This document shows positions 55,394 through 64,000 of a stretch of DNA of 64,000 nucleotides, piece by piece (the stretch's first letter is position 1; each line of letters begins with the position of its first letter). Both the position numbers and the translations under genes were made by a program. Source of the DNA: Vibrio sp. ED004 (GTDB lineage: Bacteria; Pseudomonadota; Gammaproteobacteria; Enterobacterales; Vibrionaceae); assembly GCF_023206395.1 (NCBI RefSeq), contig NZ_CP066149.1, forward strand, positions 992,001 through 1,056,000, written 5' to 3'. Under the pieces are notes generated by a model. It had not been told where the DNA came from and made no database searches. It saw nothing but the letters and a program-made list of their open reading frames with translations.

Positions 55394-55424
55394 AAAAAAG
55401 AAGAGAGAGGTTTCCCTCTCTCTT
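55394..55424 (-). terminator. Intrinsic terminator inside the deo operon, between deoB and deoD
   Basis: On the minus strand a 10-bp perfect stem (55415-55424 with 55401-55410) with a 4-base loop is followed by a T6 run at 55394-55399. It lies 10 bp after the deoB stop and 25 bp before the deoD start. Confidence 0.85.
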
Positions 55425-55433
55425 AGTTAACTA

Positions 55434-56654
55434 TTATAGGAAGCTTGTACCGTGTCCCATTGGCGACGTACCAAAGTATGACGCTAAGCTTTGACCGATA
55501 TCAGCGAACGTATCGCGACGGCCTAGAGAACCGGCTGGAACCTTCTGACCGTAAACAATCACAGGGATATGTTCACGAGTATGGTCTGTACCTGGCCATG
55601 TTGGATCACAACCGTGGTCTGCAGTTAGGATAAGTACATCATCTTCTTTCATCATATCGATGATTTCATTGATGCGACCATCGAAGTACTCAAGTGCCGC
55701 GGCGTAACCTGCAACATCACGGCGGTGGCCGTAAGCTGAGTCGAAATCAACGAAGTTAGTGAACACAATCGTATTGTCGCCCGCTTCATTGATCGCTTCT
55801 TTTGTTGCTTCAAATAGCGCAGGGATACCTGTTGCTTTGGTTTTCTGAGTGATACCACAACCTGCGTAGATATCAGAGATCTTACCAATTGAGTGAACGT
55901 TACCGCCCTTCTCATCAACCAACTTCTGAAGAATGGTGGCTGCAGGTGGCTCAACAGAAAGGTCACGACGGTTACCAGTGCGCTCAAATTGACCTTTACC
56001 TGGGCCAATGAACGGACGAGCGATAACACGACCAATGTTGTAGTCTTCGAGCTCTTCACGAGCAATCTGACAAAGGTCTAATAGGTTTTGTAGGCCGAAT
56101 GTCTCTTCATGACAAGCAATCTGGAAAACAGAGTCTGCAGAAGTGTAGAAGATAGGCAAGCCAGTCTTCATGTGCTCTTCACCTAGGTTATCTAGGATTT
56201 CCGTGCCAGATGAGTGGCAGTTACCTAAGAAACCGGACAAACCTGCACGCTCAAGGATGCGGTCAGTCAGTTCTTTTGGAAAGCTGTTCTCTTTGTCGGT
56301 GAAATAGCCCCAGTCAAACAATACTGGTACACCAGCGATTTCCCAGTGACCTGATGGCGTATCTTTACCAGAAGACAGTTCAGCAGCGTGACCGTAAGCG
56401 CCGATGATTTCAGCGTCTGCATCCATACCAGGAGCAAAACGACCTGTAGACTCTTTGTGAGCCATAGCTAAACCTAGCTTAGACAGGTTTGGTAGCGTCA
56501 GAGGACCTTGACGATCTGCGTTGTCTGCAAGACCTTTGTCACAATGATCTGCGATGTGCCCCATAGTGTCTGAACCTACATCACCGAATTTGTCTGCATC
56601 CGCTGTTTCACCGATACCGAATGAATCTAAAACTAAAATAAATGCTCTTTTCAT
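55434..56654 (-). CDS. deoB: Phosphopentomutase DeoB
   Basis: This 406-residue enzyme interconverts (deoxy)ribose 1- and 5-phosphate. The metal-binding motifs (DSFGIGE near residue 8, [20 protein letters not shown] near the end) fit the alkaline-phosphatase superfamily. The ATG at 56654 matches E. coli DeoB; 18 upstream in-frame residues are rejected. Confidence 0.95.
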   Translation of the reverse strand: MKRAFILVLDSFGIGETADADKFGDVGSDTMGHIADHCDKGLADNADRQGPLTLPNLSKLGLAMAHKESTGRFAPGMDADAEIIGAYGHAAELSSGKDTPSGHWEIAGVPVLFDWGYFTDKENSFPKELTDRILERAGLSGFLGNCHSSGTEILDNLGEEHMKTGLPIFYTSADSVFQIACHEETFGLQNLLDLCQIAREELEDYNIGRVIARPFIGPGKGQFERTGNRRDLSVEPPAATILQKLVDEKGGNVHSIGKISDIYAGCGITQKTKATGIPALFEATKEAINEAGDNTIVFTNFVDFDSAYGHRRDVAGYAAALEYFDGRINEIIDMMKEDDVLILTADHGCDPTWPGTDHTREHIPVIVYGQKVPAGSLGRRDTFADIGQSLASYFGTSPMGHGTSFL

Positions 56655-56730
56655 TTTCTTCACCAACTTATTGCTCTTTACACCAGAACTCTGTTTATCG
56701 GCATACACAAGGCATGCCGATACCTGTTAT

Positions 56731-58059
56731 TTACACGTCTTCAGAACGAATCTGACGGTAAACGCCTGGCGTTGCTGTATATTCTCCGCCCACAGTGATT
56801 GCATTTTGTAATGCTGTTGCAGCTTCTTGCCACTGTTGTTCGTTGCGAGCATGAATCATTGCTAATGGTTTATCTTCACTTGCCACTTCGCCAAGACGAA
56901 TAAAGTGATCAAAACCGACTGCGTAATCAATGCTGTCCGTTGCTACACGGCGACCACCGCCCATACCAACGACAGCCATACCAATTGCACGAGTATCCAT
57001 TGCTGATACTACACCGCTTTCTAGCGCGTACACTGGCTTAACAATTTCTGCTTTTTCTAGGTAGTTATCGTAGTTCGCTACAAAATCTGCTGGACCACCA
57101 AGGCCCGCTACCATTTTACCGAAGCACTCTGCTGCTTTACCGTTATCCAGTACTGCCATCAGTTTTTCGCGCGCTTCGTCTGAATCTTTTGCAAGGTTAC
57201 CCAACACCAGCATTTCAGCACACGATGCCATCGTAATTTCTAGCAAACGTGGGTTACGGTATTCACCTGTTAGGAATTGAACTGCTTCACGCACTTCTAC
57301 TGCGTTACCCGCAGAAGAAGCCAGAACTTGGTTCATGTCCGTTAGGATTGCTGTTGTCTTAGTGCCTGCACCGTTTGCTACTGCAACGATCGATTTCGCT
57401 AGCTCTTCAGACGCTTCGTAAGTCGGCATGAATGCGCCTGAACCTACTTTTACATCCATCACTAGAGAGTCAAGGCCAGCGGCCAGTTTCTTAGATAGGA
57501 TTGAAGCCGTGATCAGCGAGATATTATCTACGGTTGCTGTGATATCACGAGTCGCGTAAACACGCTTATCAGCAGGAGCTAGATCGCCTGTTTGACCGAT
57601 GATCGCTACGCCAGCATCTTTAGTTACTTCACCGAACACATCGTTGGTTGGTGTAATGTTGTAACCAGGGATAGATTCAAGCTTGTCTAGCGTACCGCCA
57701 GTGTGGCCTAAACCACGACCAGAGATCATTGGAACGAAACCGCCACATGCTGCCACCATAGGGCCAAGCATCAGAGAAGTTACGTCACCAACACCACCAG
57801 TAGAGTGTTTATCAACGATTGGGCCATCAAAGTTCATGTGGCTCCAGTCAATCACCATGCCTGAGTCACGCATTGCACACGTTAGTGCGATACGCTCTGG
57901 CATGGTCATTTCGTTAAAGAAGATAGCCATTGCGAATGCTGCAATTTGGCCTTCAGAAACCGTGTTTTTAGCTACGCCTTGAATGAAGAAGTTAATTTCG
58001 TCCGCTGTTAGGACTTCACCATCACGTTTTCTGCGAATAATTTCTTGAGGTAGATACAT
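56731..58059 (-). CDS. deoA: Thymidine phosphorylase DeoA
   Basis: The 442-residue protein matches the pyrimidine-nucleoside phosphorylase family, with [10 protein letters not shown] and [20 protein letters not shown] motifs binding phosphate and base. It cleaves thymidine to thymine and deoxyribose 1-phosphate, which DeoB and DeoC process further. It sits between deoC and deoB. Confidence 0.96.
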   Translation of the reverse strand: MYLPQEIIRRKRDGEVLTADEINFFIQGVAKNTVSEGQIAAFAMAIFFNEMTMPERIALTCAMRDSGMVIDWSHMNFDGPIVDKHSTGGVGDVTSLMLGPMVAACGGFVPMISGRGLGHTGGTLDKLESIPGYNITPTNDVFGEVTKDAGVAIIGQTGDLAPADKRVYATRDITATVDNISLITASILSKKLAAGLDSLVMDVKVGSGAFMPTYEASEELAKSIVAVANGAGTKTTAILTDMNQVLASSAGNAVEVREAVQFLTGEYRNPRLLEITMASCAEMLVLGNLAKDSDEAREKLMAVLDNGKAAECFGKMVAGLGGPADFVANYDNYLEKAEIVKPVYALESGVVSAMDTRAIGMAVVGMGGGRRVATDSIDYAVGFDHFIRLGEVASEDKPLAMIHARNEQQWQEAATALQNAITVGGEYTATPGVYRQIRSEDV

Positions 58060-58110
58060 TAGTGCCTCCCAAACTCTAGTGAGTATGGTTTGTAGGGGAA
58101 AGAGGTAATA

Positions 58111-58312
58111 TGGAGTGACTTAACGCCACTCCATCAAACAGACTTATTATGTTCAATACTCTAAATATTTGGCGTTGCAGTTAGGCGACTATTCTCTTGA
58201 AAAAAATCGAAGTTCATTCCTATGAGCATAGAGGCTCTATGCGATTAGGACGGCCGGCGAACCGGTGAACTACGCAGTCAACAACGCTGCGGCGTCAAAT
58301 ATGACGAGTAAT
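58111..58312. repeat. Structured intergenic element between deoC and deoA
   Basis: The gap contains several inverted repeats: TGGAGTG/CACTCCA (58111-58117 with 58127-58133), GCATAGAG/CTCTATGC (58226-58233 with 58235-58242), and a GC-rich stretch with CCGG-N4-CCGG arms from about 58250. None carries a clean T run. It may be an intergenic repeat or an mRNA-processing or attenuation element. Confidence 0.5.
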
Positions 58313-59089
58313 TTAGTATGCTGCAGGATCAGCAGTCTGGTCTGTCACTTCTAATGTATTAAGAAGGTTAGTTAGTAGGCTTGAAGCACCAAAACGGTAG
58401 TGCATATTGTCTGCCCACTCAGTGCCTAGTAGTTCATCAGCCATTGCTAGGTATAGTGCTGCATCTTCAGCAGTACGTACGCCACCAGCAGGTTTGAAAC
58501 CAACTGTTTTAGCAACGCCCATGTCACGAATAACTTCAAGCATCATGCGCGCGTACTCTGGAGTCGCGTTTACTGGCACTTTACCTGTTGAAGTTTTGAT
58601 GAAGTCTGCACCAGCTTCGATACAGATTTGAGAAGCTTTCTTGATCAGTGCTTCTTCTTTCAGTTCACCTGTTTCGATGATCACTTTAAGCGTGATGTCA
58701 CCACAAGCCGCTTTACATTGCTTAACTAGCTCAAAGCCAACTTCTTCGTTGCCAGCAATAAGGGCACGGTATGGGAATACTACGTCAACTTCATCTGCGC
58801 CGTACGCTACTGCTGCTTTTGTTTCTGTAACAGCAATTTCGATGTCGTCATTACCATGAGGGAAGTTAGTTACAGTCGCAATGCGTACTTCTGGAGTACC
58901 TTGCTCACGCAACGCTTTCTTAGCTGCTGGGATAAAGCGAGGGTAAATACAGATTGCAGCTGTGTTGCCTACTGCAGTCTTCGCGTCATGACAAAGCGCC
59001 ACTACTTTCTCAGTAGTATCGTCGTCATTTAGCGTAGTTAGGTCCATAAGTTTAAGTGCACGTAGAGCTGCTGCTTTTAAATCGCTCAT
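58313..59089 (-). CDS. deoC: Deoxyribose-phosphate aldolase DeoC
   Basis: The 258-residue aldolase splits deoxyribose 5-phosphate. The Schiff-base Lys165 lies in KTSTGK and the second active-site Lys199 in GFKPAGG, matching Lys167 and Lys201 of E. coli. It is the first gene of the deoC-deoA-deoB-deoD operon. Confidence 0.96.
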   Translation of the reverse strand: MSDLKAAALRALKLMDLTTLNDDDTTEKVVALCHDAKTAVGNTAAICIYPRFIPAAKKALREQGTPEVRIATVTNFPHGNDDIEIAVTETKAAVAYGADEVDVVFPYRALIAGNEEVGFELVKQCKAACGDITLKVIIETGELKEEALIKKASQICIEAGADFIKTSTGKVPVNATPEYARMMLEVIRDMGVAKTVGFKPAGGVRTAEDAALYLAMADELLGTEWADNMHYRFGASSLLTNLLNTLEVTDQTADPAAY

Positions 59090-59619
59090 TTCTATCTCCG
59101 ATCAATATATTCAAATAGTTAACTACTTCGCCCTCCATCCAGTATAGATGGATATTTTAGTAATGCTCAGTAGTCACAAATGAACGGACTTGGTTCCCTG
59201 AAGACTTGATAACTTTCGCTACCAATTGCAATCCTTGTCACCGCACAGTACCAGTTTGGTCTATGGCACAACAAATCAGTCATGTTGTGTCTAACATCTA
59301 TAGCGTATCGCTAAGTTTGGCTTAATCCCAGAAGAATAACCTTTGGACGAATCCAAGCAGTCACTTTCTTGCCAAAAGAGACATCCTATCCCTTAAGCTT
59401 ATACATTATAGGTATCCATCAATAAATTGTAGTGCTCCTTAGAACGCAAACGGTTTGTATCTCAAAAAAACATTCTAGACCCATTAATCGACATCAAGCT
59501 GATGCTTATGCTCATATTCATGCCAAAGAATCACTAGGCCTAAAAACAAAAAAGCCCCGCAGCAATTTCTTGCTACGGGGCGATATTATTATGGCGTCTA
59601 TATATCTAAATCTACTTGA
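59090..59619. promoter_or_regulatory. deo operon promoter region and nupC 3' region
   Basis: This 530-bp gap has no credible gene. The deo promoter should lie in roughly 59090-59350. A CRP half-site is visible on the minus strand (TTTGTGA at 59173-59179), and an inverted repeat CCATC-N7-GATGG at 59135-59151 lies close to the start. The remainder holds the nupC terminator. Confidence 0.45.
59545..59581 (-). terminator. Terminator of nupC
   Basis: On the minus strand a GC-rich stem (59576-59581 with 59554-59559, extended inward after a mismatch) is followed by a T6 run and further T-rich sequence. Confidence 0.85.
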
Positions 59620-60882
59620 TTAGAAAGATAGGAAGAAGCCAGCAATTGTTGCTGCCATCAGGTTAGATAGAGTACCAGCAATTACCGCTTTAACACCCAT
59701 ACGTGCGATGTCGTGGCGACGGCTTGGTGCAATACCACCTAGACCACCTAGAAGAATCGCAATAGAAGAAAGGTTTGCGAAACCACATAGTGCGAATGCG
59801 ATGATTGCTTGAGTCTTCTCAGACATCACTTGGCCAGTTGCTGCAACAACTTGAGCGTTTTCACCAACGTATGGTACGAAGTTTAGGTATGCAACGAATT
59901 CGTTAACAACTGTCTTCTGACCAATGAAAGAACCAGCGATAGTTGCTTCTTCCCATGGAACACCGATGATGAATGCTAGTGGTGCGAAGATCCAACCTAG
60001 AAGAAGTTCTAGAGTTAGGTTTTCCATACCAACCCAACCACCGATGCCACCTAGGATACCGTTGATTAGAGCAATTAGACCGATGAATGCTAGTAGCATT
60101 GCACCTACGTTTAGAGCTAGTTGTAGACCAACTGATGCGCCACCTGCTGCTGCGTCGATAACGTTAGCTGGTTTGTCATCGCCACCGTCCATTTCGTCAG
60201 CGATGTTGTCGTCTGGCTTATCAGTTTCAGGCTTGATGATTTTAGCGAATAGTAGACCACCAGGTGCTGCCATGAATGACGCTGCAACTAGGTACTCTAG
60301 AGGCACACCCATAGATGCGTAACCTGCTAGTACACCACCAGCTACAGAAGCCAAACCACCACACATTACTGCGAATAGTTCAGAGTTTGTCATTTTAGGA
60401 ACAAATGGACGAACAACTAGAGGTGCTTCAGTTTGACCAACGAAGATGTTTGCTGCTGCAGACATAGACTCGGCGCGAGAAGTACCTAGAGCTTTCTGAA
60501 GACCACCACCAAGAACTTTGATTACAATTTGCATAACACCAATGTAGTAAAGTACAGAGATAAGTGCAGAGAAGAAAATCAGAGTTGGTAGTACTTGGAA
60601 AGCAAAGATGAAACCGATACCGTCAACTGAGAAGTTAACTAGGCTGCCGAATAGGAAACCAGTACCGTCTTTACCGTAGTCGATCACGTTTGCTACACCA
60701 GCAGAGAAACCTGCAAGTAGATCACGACCCCAAGGGATGTAAAGTACGAATGCACCAAGTGCGAATTGGATAGCGAAAGCGCCACCCACTGTTCTTAGAT
60801 TAATAGCTTTGCGGTTGTCAGATAGTAGTACTGCGATTGCGATCAGTGCAACCATTCCGACTAGGCTCATAAACAGGCTCAT
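59620..60882 (-). CDS. nupC: Concentrative nucleoside transporter NupC (vcCNT-like)
   Basis: The 420-residue Na+ or H+ coupled nucleoside transporter closely resembles the structurally studied Vibrio cholerae vcCNT. The nucleoside-binding motifs GQTEAPL (149-155), PWEEA and FANLSS are all present. It supplies nucleosides to the DeoABCD enzymes. Upstream lies a perfect CRP site. Confidence 0.95.
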   Translation of the reverse strand: MSLFMSLVGMVALIAIAVLLSDNRKAINLRTVGGAFAIQFALGAFVLYIPWGRDLLAGFSAGVANVIDYGKDGTGFLFGSLVNFSVDGIGFIFAFQVLPTLIFFSALISVLYYIGVMQIVIKVLGGGLQKALGTSRAESMSAAANIFVGQTEAPLVVRPFVPKMTNSELFAVMCGGLASVAGGVLAGYASMGVPLEYLVAASFMAAPGGLLFAKIIKPETDKPDDNIADEMDGGDDKPANVIDAAAGGASVGLQLALNVGAMLLAFIGLIALINGILGGIGGWVGMENLTLELLLGWIFAPLAFIIGVPWEEATIAGSFIGQKTVVNEFVAYLNFVPYVGENAQVVAATGQVMSEKTQAIIAFALCGFANLSSIAILLGGLGGIAPSRRHDIARMGVKAVIAGTLSNLMAATIAGFFLSF

Positions 60883-61026
60883 AGTTTATGACTTCCTTAT
60901 TAGTTATTTATTGGCGTGTTACAAAATGGGGCTATAAAGCGGAGGCAATTATACTCATGCGACCACTAATAAAGTAATGCCGTCCTCACACTTTCGTAGA
61001 AGATTCATGTACCATTCACACGCAAA

Positions 61027-61042
61027 TGTGACCCAAATCACA
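61027..61042. promoter_or_regulatory. CRP-cAMP site upstream of nupC
   Basis: TGTGACCCAAATCACA matches the CRP consensus TGTGA-N6-TCACA in both halves. It lies about 150 bp before the nupC start, as expected for catabolite control of nucleoside uptake. TTTGCG/TTGCAC-type half-sites next to it (61050-61073) could bind CytR. Confidence 0.82.
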
Positions 61043-61086
61043 AGCTCAGTGCAATTTACGCAAACGATAAACAAAAACCTTCGATT

Positions 61087-61899
61087 TTATTCACATATAC
61101 CGAATGCGCGATGGCTATTTTGCCAAATTTGCGCTGCAATCGATTGCTTTGGCTCTTTTCTAAGCAAAAAAAGTTCATTTAAGATCGTAACTAAATATTT
61201 GGAATGATTAACATTTCCTTGGTTTCCATGCATGGGCATGTCCGGAGCATCCGTTTCCAATACCATGTATTCAAGAGGCAATTTTGCGATGGCTGTGCGT
61301 GTTTTCTGTGCTCTTGGGTAAGTTATCGTTCCACCGACGCCAATATAGAAACCGAGCTTGATCCAAGCCAAAGCCTGCTGTTCACTCCCCGAAAAACCGT
61401 GAATCACACCACCTAAGGTGAATTTGTGCTGCTTTATTAGCTCAATAAGTCGGTTGTATGACTTCCTCTCATGGATGATTAAAGGCAGGTCAAACGCCTT
61501 CGCAAGCTCCATTTGTTGGATAAAAAAACGCTCTTGTTTTTCCTTTTCGACGTCGACAAAGAAGTCGAGTCCACACTCACCTATCGCGACACATTGGCTG
61601 TTTTTTGAAGAGAGTAACTGGTGAAGTTCCGAGAATTGCTCATCCTCCGCTTGCTCTAAAAAGTACGGGTGAAAGCCTAATGCATAGTAAACATTGGGGT
61701 GAGATTGAGCGATTTTGTCGAGTTTCCCCCAGTTACTTTGACCAATAGAAGGAATCAACAGTTTCTCAACTTGGGCTTGTTTCGCTTCTTTTAGGTAACC
61801 ATCAAGACTTTCCTCAACTGAAAAACCGCAGTCAAAGGCGTCAAAGTCCGCATGGCAATGGGTATCAAATAGCGGAAAATCACTTAATTCTGGTGTCAT
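61087..61899 (-). CDS. TatD-family metal-dependent hydrolase (YjjV-like)
   Basis: The 270-residue protein has the TatD motifs DTHCH at the start, GECGLDF, a conserved IHERKSYNR segment and ETDAPDMPM. These residues bind two metals in a barrel fold; the family includes DNases and D-aminoacyl-tRNA deacylases. Its place beside prfC and the DUF5363 gene recalls yjjV rather than tatD itself. I choose the ATG at 61899, within the preceding small gene. Confidence 0.85.
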   Translation of the reverse strand: MTPELSDFPLFDTHCHADFDAFDCGFSVEESLDGYLKEAKQAQVEKLLIPSIGQSNWGKLDKIAQSHPNVYYALGFHPYFLEQAEDEQFSELHQLLSSKNSQCVAIGECGLDFFVDVEKEKQERFFIQQMELAKAFDLPLIIHERKSYNRLIELIKQHKFTLGGVIHGFSGSEQQALAWIKLGFYIGVGGTITYPRAQKTRTAIAKLPLEYMVLETDAPDMPMHGNQGNVNHSKYLVTILNELFLLRKEPKQSIAAQIWQNSHRAFGICE

Positions 61900-62035
61900 C
61901 TTGCCCACTCTCTGTTTGTTGTCCTTGAGGATCACGACGATGAGGTACACAACTGCGTTTATTCTCAGGTGTTAAACCAAGCTCTTCACACCACTTATCG
62001 TATTTCTTAATCCAAACTTTTATCCAACCGAACAT
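61880..62035 (-). CDS. Small protein (51 aa), DUF5363-like
   Basis: The ATG at 62035 has a GAGG site five bases upstream. The frame gives MFGWIKVWIKKYDKWCEELG and the tract TPENKRSCVPHRRD, ending in a polar tail. It resembles the DUF5363 family of short Vibrio and related proteins (from memory). It overlaps the tatD-like gene by 20 bp in another frame, which suggests coupled translation. The function is unknown. Confidence 0.72.
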   Translation of the reverse strand: MFGWIKVWIKKYDKWCEELGLTPENKRSCVPHRRDPQGQQTESGQDDTRIK

Positions 62036-62073
62036 ATTAACCTCACGCTTCCAACCTCAAATAGCACGTATTA

Positions 62074-62106
62074 AAAAACGCCTATTGCAGAACAATAGAC
62101 GTTTTT
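62074..62106. terminator. Terminator of prfC
   Basis: A stem (62074-62087 with 62093-62106) with one mismatch has A and T runs on its two sides, between prfC and the small gene. Confidence 0.8.
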
Positions 62107-62133
62107 GTTTAACTCGAATAGAGCGCGGAGTAA

Positions 62134-63714
62134 TTAGTGCTCGCGCGTCGCTCGGAACTGAACTTCAGGGAAACGTTCAGAGGCTAGGTTCAAGTTCACC
62201 ATAGTTGGTGCGATGTAAGACAGGTTGTCACCGCCATCTAGCGCAAGGTTAGATTGGTTCTTACGTTTGAACTCTTCCAGTTTCTTAGCGTCGTCACACT
62301 CAACCCAGCGAGCTGTTGCAACGTTAACACCTTCGTAGATAGCTTCTACGTTGTATTCTGCTTTCAAGCGCGCTACAACCACGTCGAACTGAAGTACACC
62401 AACCGCACCAACGATCAGGTCGTTGTTCTGCATTGGACGGAATACTTGTACCGCGCCCTCTTCTGAAAGCTGAACTAAGCCTTTTAGAAGTTGCTTCTGC
62501 TTTAGTGGATCGCGTAGACGAATACGACGGAATAGTTCAGGTGCGAAGTTTGGAATACCAGAAAACTTCAGGCTTTCACCTTGAGTGAAGGTATCACCAA
62601 TCTGGATTGTGCCGTGGTTATGCAAACCAATGATATCGCCCGCGTACGCTTTCTCAGCTCGCGCACGGTCACCCGCCATAAAGGTTACCGCATCAGAGAT
62701 ACTTACGTTCTTGCCAGTACGAACATGGTTCATCTTCATACCTTGGTTGTAAGTACCCGATACGATACGCATGAATGCGATACGGTCACGGTGCTTAGGA
62801 TCCATGTTTGCTTGGATCTTAAATACGAAGCCAGAAAACTTCTCTTCTGTCGCTACTACATCACGCTCATTAGCTTGGCGAGTTTGCGGTGCAGGAGCCC
62901 ACTTCGTTAGGCCATCTAGCATATGGTCAACACCAAAGTTACCCAGTGCAGTACCGAAGTAAACAGGTGTTAGTTCACCAGCAAGGAACAGATCGTGATC
63001 AAATTCAGGACAAGCACCGATAACAAGCTCTAGCTCTTCACGTACGCTTTTTGCAAGATCGTCGCCTACCGCTTCATTTAGCTCAGGGTTGTCTAGACCT
63101 TTGATGATACGTACTTCTTGGATCTCATGACCGTGGCCAGATTCGTACAAGATCGTTTCATCACGGTGAATGTGGTAAACACCTTTAAATTCTTTACCAC
63201 AACCAATTGGCCATGAGATTGGAGAACAAGCCATACCCAGCTCGCTTTCCACTTCATCAAGCACTTCCATCGGGTCACGAACGTCACGGTCAAGTTTGTT
63301 CATAAACGTTACGATTGGCGTATCACGCAGGCGTGTTACTTCCATTAGCTTACGAGTACGATCCTCGACACCTTTCGCAGCATCGATAACCATCAAACAA
63401 GAGTCAACCGCAGTTAGTGTACGGTACGTATCTTCCGAGAAATCTTCGTGTCCTGGAGTATCTAGTAGGTTTACTAGGCAATCATTGTATGGGAATTGCA
63501 TTACCGACGTAGTTACCGAGATACCACGTTCTTTTTCCATCTCCATCCAGTCAGATTTAGCGTGCTGGTTAGAGCCACGGCCTTTTACGGTACCCGCTTT
63601 CTGAATCGCGTTTCCGAATAAAAGAACTTTTTCAGTAATCGTGGTTTTACCCGCATCCGGGTGAGAGATAATTGCAAACGTTCTACGTTTGCTCACTTCT
63701 TGTTGGAAAGACAT
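62134..63714 (-). CDS. prfC: Peptide chain release factor 3
   Basis: The 526-residue GTPase has G motifs [14 protein letters not shown] and NKLD and the RF3 C-terminal domains. It frees RF1 or RF2 from the ribosome after termination. Length is normal and the frame is intact. Confidence 0.96.
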   Translation of the reverse strand: MSFQQEVSKRRTFAIISHPDAGKTTITEKVLLFGNAIQKAGTVKGRGSNQHAKSDWMEMEKERGISVTTSVMQFPYNDCLVNLLDTPGHEDFSEDTYRTLTAVDSCLMVIDAAKGVEDRTRKLMEVTRLRDTPIVTFMNKLDRDVRDPMEVLDEVESELGMACSPISWPIGCGKEFKGVYHIHRDETILYESGHGHEIQEVRIIKGLDNPELNEAVGDDLAKSVREELELVIGACPEFDHDLFLAGELTPVYFGTALGNFGVDHMLDGLTKWAPAPQTRQANERDVVATEEKFSGFVFKIQANMDPKHRDRIAFMRIVSGTYNQGMKMNHVRTGKNVSISDAVTFMAGDRARAEKAYAGDIIGLHNHGTIQIGDTFTQGESLKFSGIPNFAPELFRRIRLRDPLKQKQLLKGLVQLSEEGAVQVFRPMQNNDLIVGAVGVLQFDVVVARLKAEYNVEAIYEGVNVATARWVECDDAKKLEEFKRKNQSNLALDGGDNLSYIAPTMVNLNLASERFPEVQFRATREH

Positions 63715-63740
63715 AGTCGCCCTTTGCTGATCTAAAGCGT

Positions 63741-63770
63741 AAAAAGGGCAAGTAGATAATACTTGCCCTT
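63741..63770 (-). terminator. Terminator of rimI
   Basis: On the minus strand a 10-bp perfect stem (63761-63770 with 63744-63753) is followed by a T5 run. Confidence 0.82.
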
Positions 63771-63874
63771 GAATTCTGTGTGCGGATTATACAGAAAGCG
63801 TGTCACTTTCTAAAGGGTCAGTTTGCACCCTATTTTATGGCTCATTATCTGCGTAGCGAAAAGACAAAATATAA

Positions 63875-64000
63875 CTAACTAAACGACATAAAAAGATAGC
63901 TCATAATGATCGCATCTTCATTGCCTTGCTTAGTTGGGTAATAGTTACGACGGCGGTCGACTTCGTTAAAACCCGCTTTCTCATACAAGTTAAACGCGTT
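63875..64000 (-). CDS. rimI: RimI ribosomal-protein alanine N-acetyltransferase, C-terminal end only
   Basis: The last 41 residues of a protein are seen (NAFNLYEKAGFNEVDRRRNY, then an ending DAIIMSYLFMSFS). They match the GNAT C-terminal motif of RimI, which acetylates ribosomal protein S18. The rest lies beyond the window. Location next to prfC fits Vibrio and E. coli gene order. Confidence 0.8.
   Translation of the reverse strand, partial: NAFNLYEKAGFNEVDRRRNYYPTKQGNEDAIIMSYLFMSFS

Noticed and set aside
59432..59623. Possible 63-residue gene on +
   Set aside because: It runs through the nupC terminator, has no good ribosome site and no recognisable sequence.

Overview
The window looks like one chromosomal segment of a marine Vibrio, probably near the V. 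splendidus group. The genus call rests on the block fusA2-radA-PilZ protein-serB-ytjB-deoD-deoB-deoA-deoC-nupC-tatD-prfC-rimI, whose order matches what I recall of Vibrio chromosome 1. It is supported by a vcCNT-type NupC, a VF530-family protein and a DUF5363-type microprotein. The species is inference.

Layout. (1) 0.1-5.4 kb: a ygjI-ygjJ-ygjK cluster (APC permease, outer-membrane-type protein, GH63 glycosidase) like the E. coli genes; ygjK carries an in-frame amber codon. (2) 5.5-21.1 kb: a galactoside locus. A divergent ABC sugar transporter (two permeases and a binding protein on -, ATPase on +) is followed by a LacZ-type beta-galactosidase. Next come a MATE exporter and a DUF1330 protein, then a YidK-like Na+/solute symporter with a GH36 alpha-galactosidase, and a divergent LacI regulator with two near-identical palindromes in its promoter region. 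(3) 21.3-24.7 kb: a frameshifted PAP2 protein, a LysR regulator and a ChrA-type transporter. (4) 24.7-40.6 kb: a Tad/Flp pilus locus on the minus strand: two flp pilins, tadV, an extra AAA+ ATPase, rcpC, rcpA, a small lipoprotein, tadZ, tadA, tadB, tadC and tadD. An AraC regulator and an AMP-dependent acyl-CoA ligase gene separate this run from tadE, tadF and tadG. (5) 41.1-43.5 kb: an IS66-family element with a perfect 8-bp target duplication and a doubly frameshifted transposase. (6) 43.5-46.3 kb: two modules of a LysR gene divergent from a small-protein gene, then a VF530 protein. (7) 46.4-64 kb: the conserved core block, including a deoxyribonucleoside catabolic operon and the nupC transporter with a full CRP site.

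The most notable signal is damage. tadA has a nonsense codon at position 37, and tadC, tadF and tadG each need exactly one extra base to restore a full family-length frame. The same holds for the PAP2 gene and twice for the IS66 transposase, while ygjK has a nonsense codon. Every indel is best explained by one lost C or G on the coding strand, and all six lie between 21.7 and 42.4 kb. Either the Tad pilus is inactive in this strain, or these are local sequence errors, or, for tadC, expression is recoded: its break sits on a canonical -1 slippery heptamer that would restore the protein.

Three coding genes are easily missed because of their size: the two flp pilin genes (59 and 50 aa) and a 51-aa gene overlapping tatD. 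I saw no tRNA, rRNA, CRISPR array or prophage. No wholly new system can be claimed; the best candidate for something undescribed is the AAA+ ATPase inside the Tad operon.
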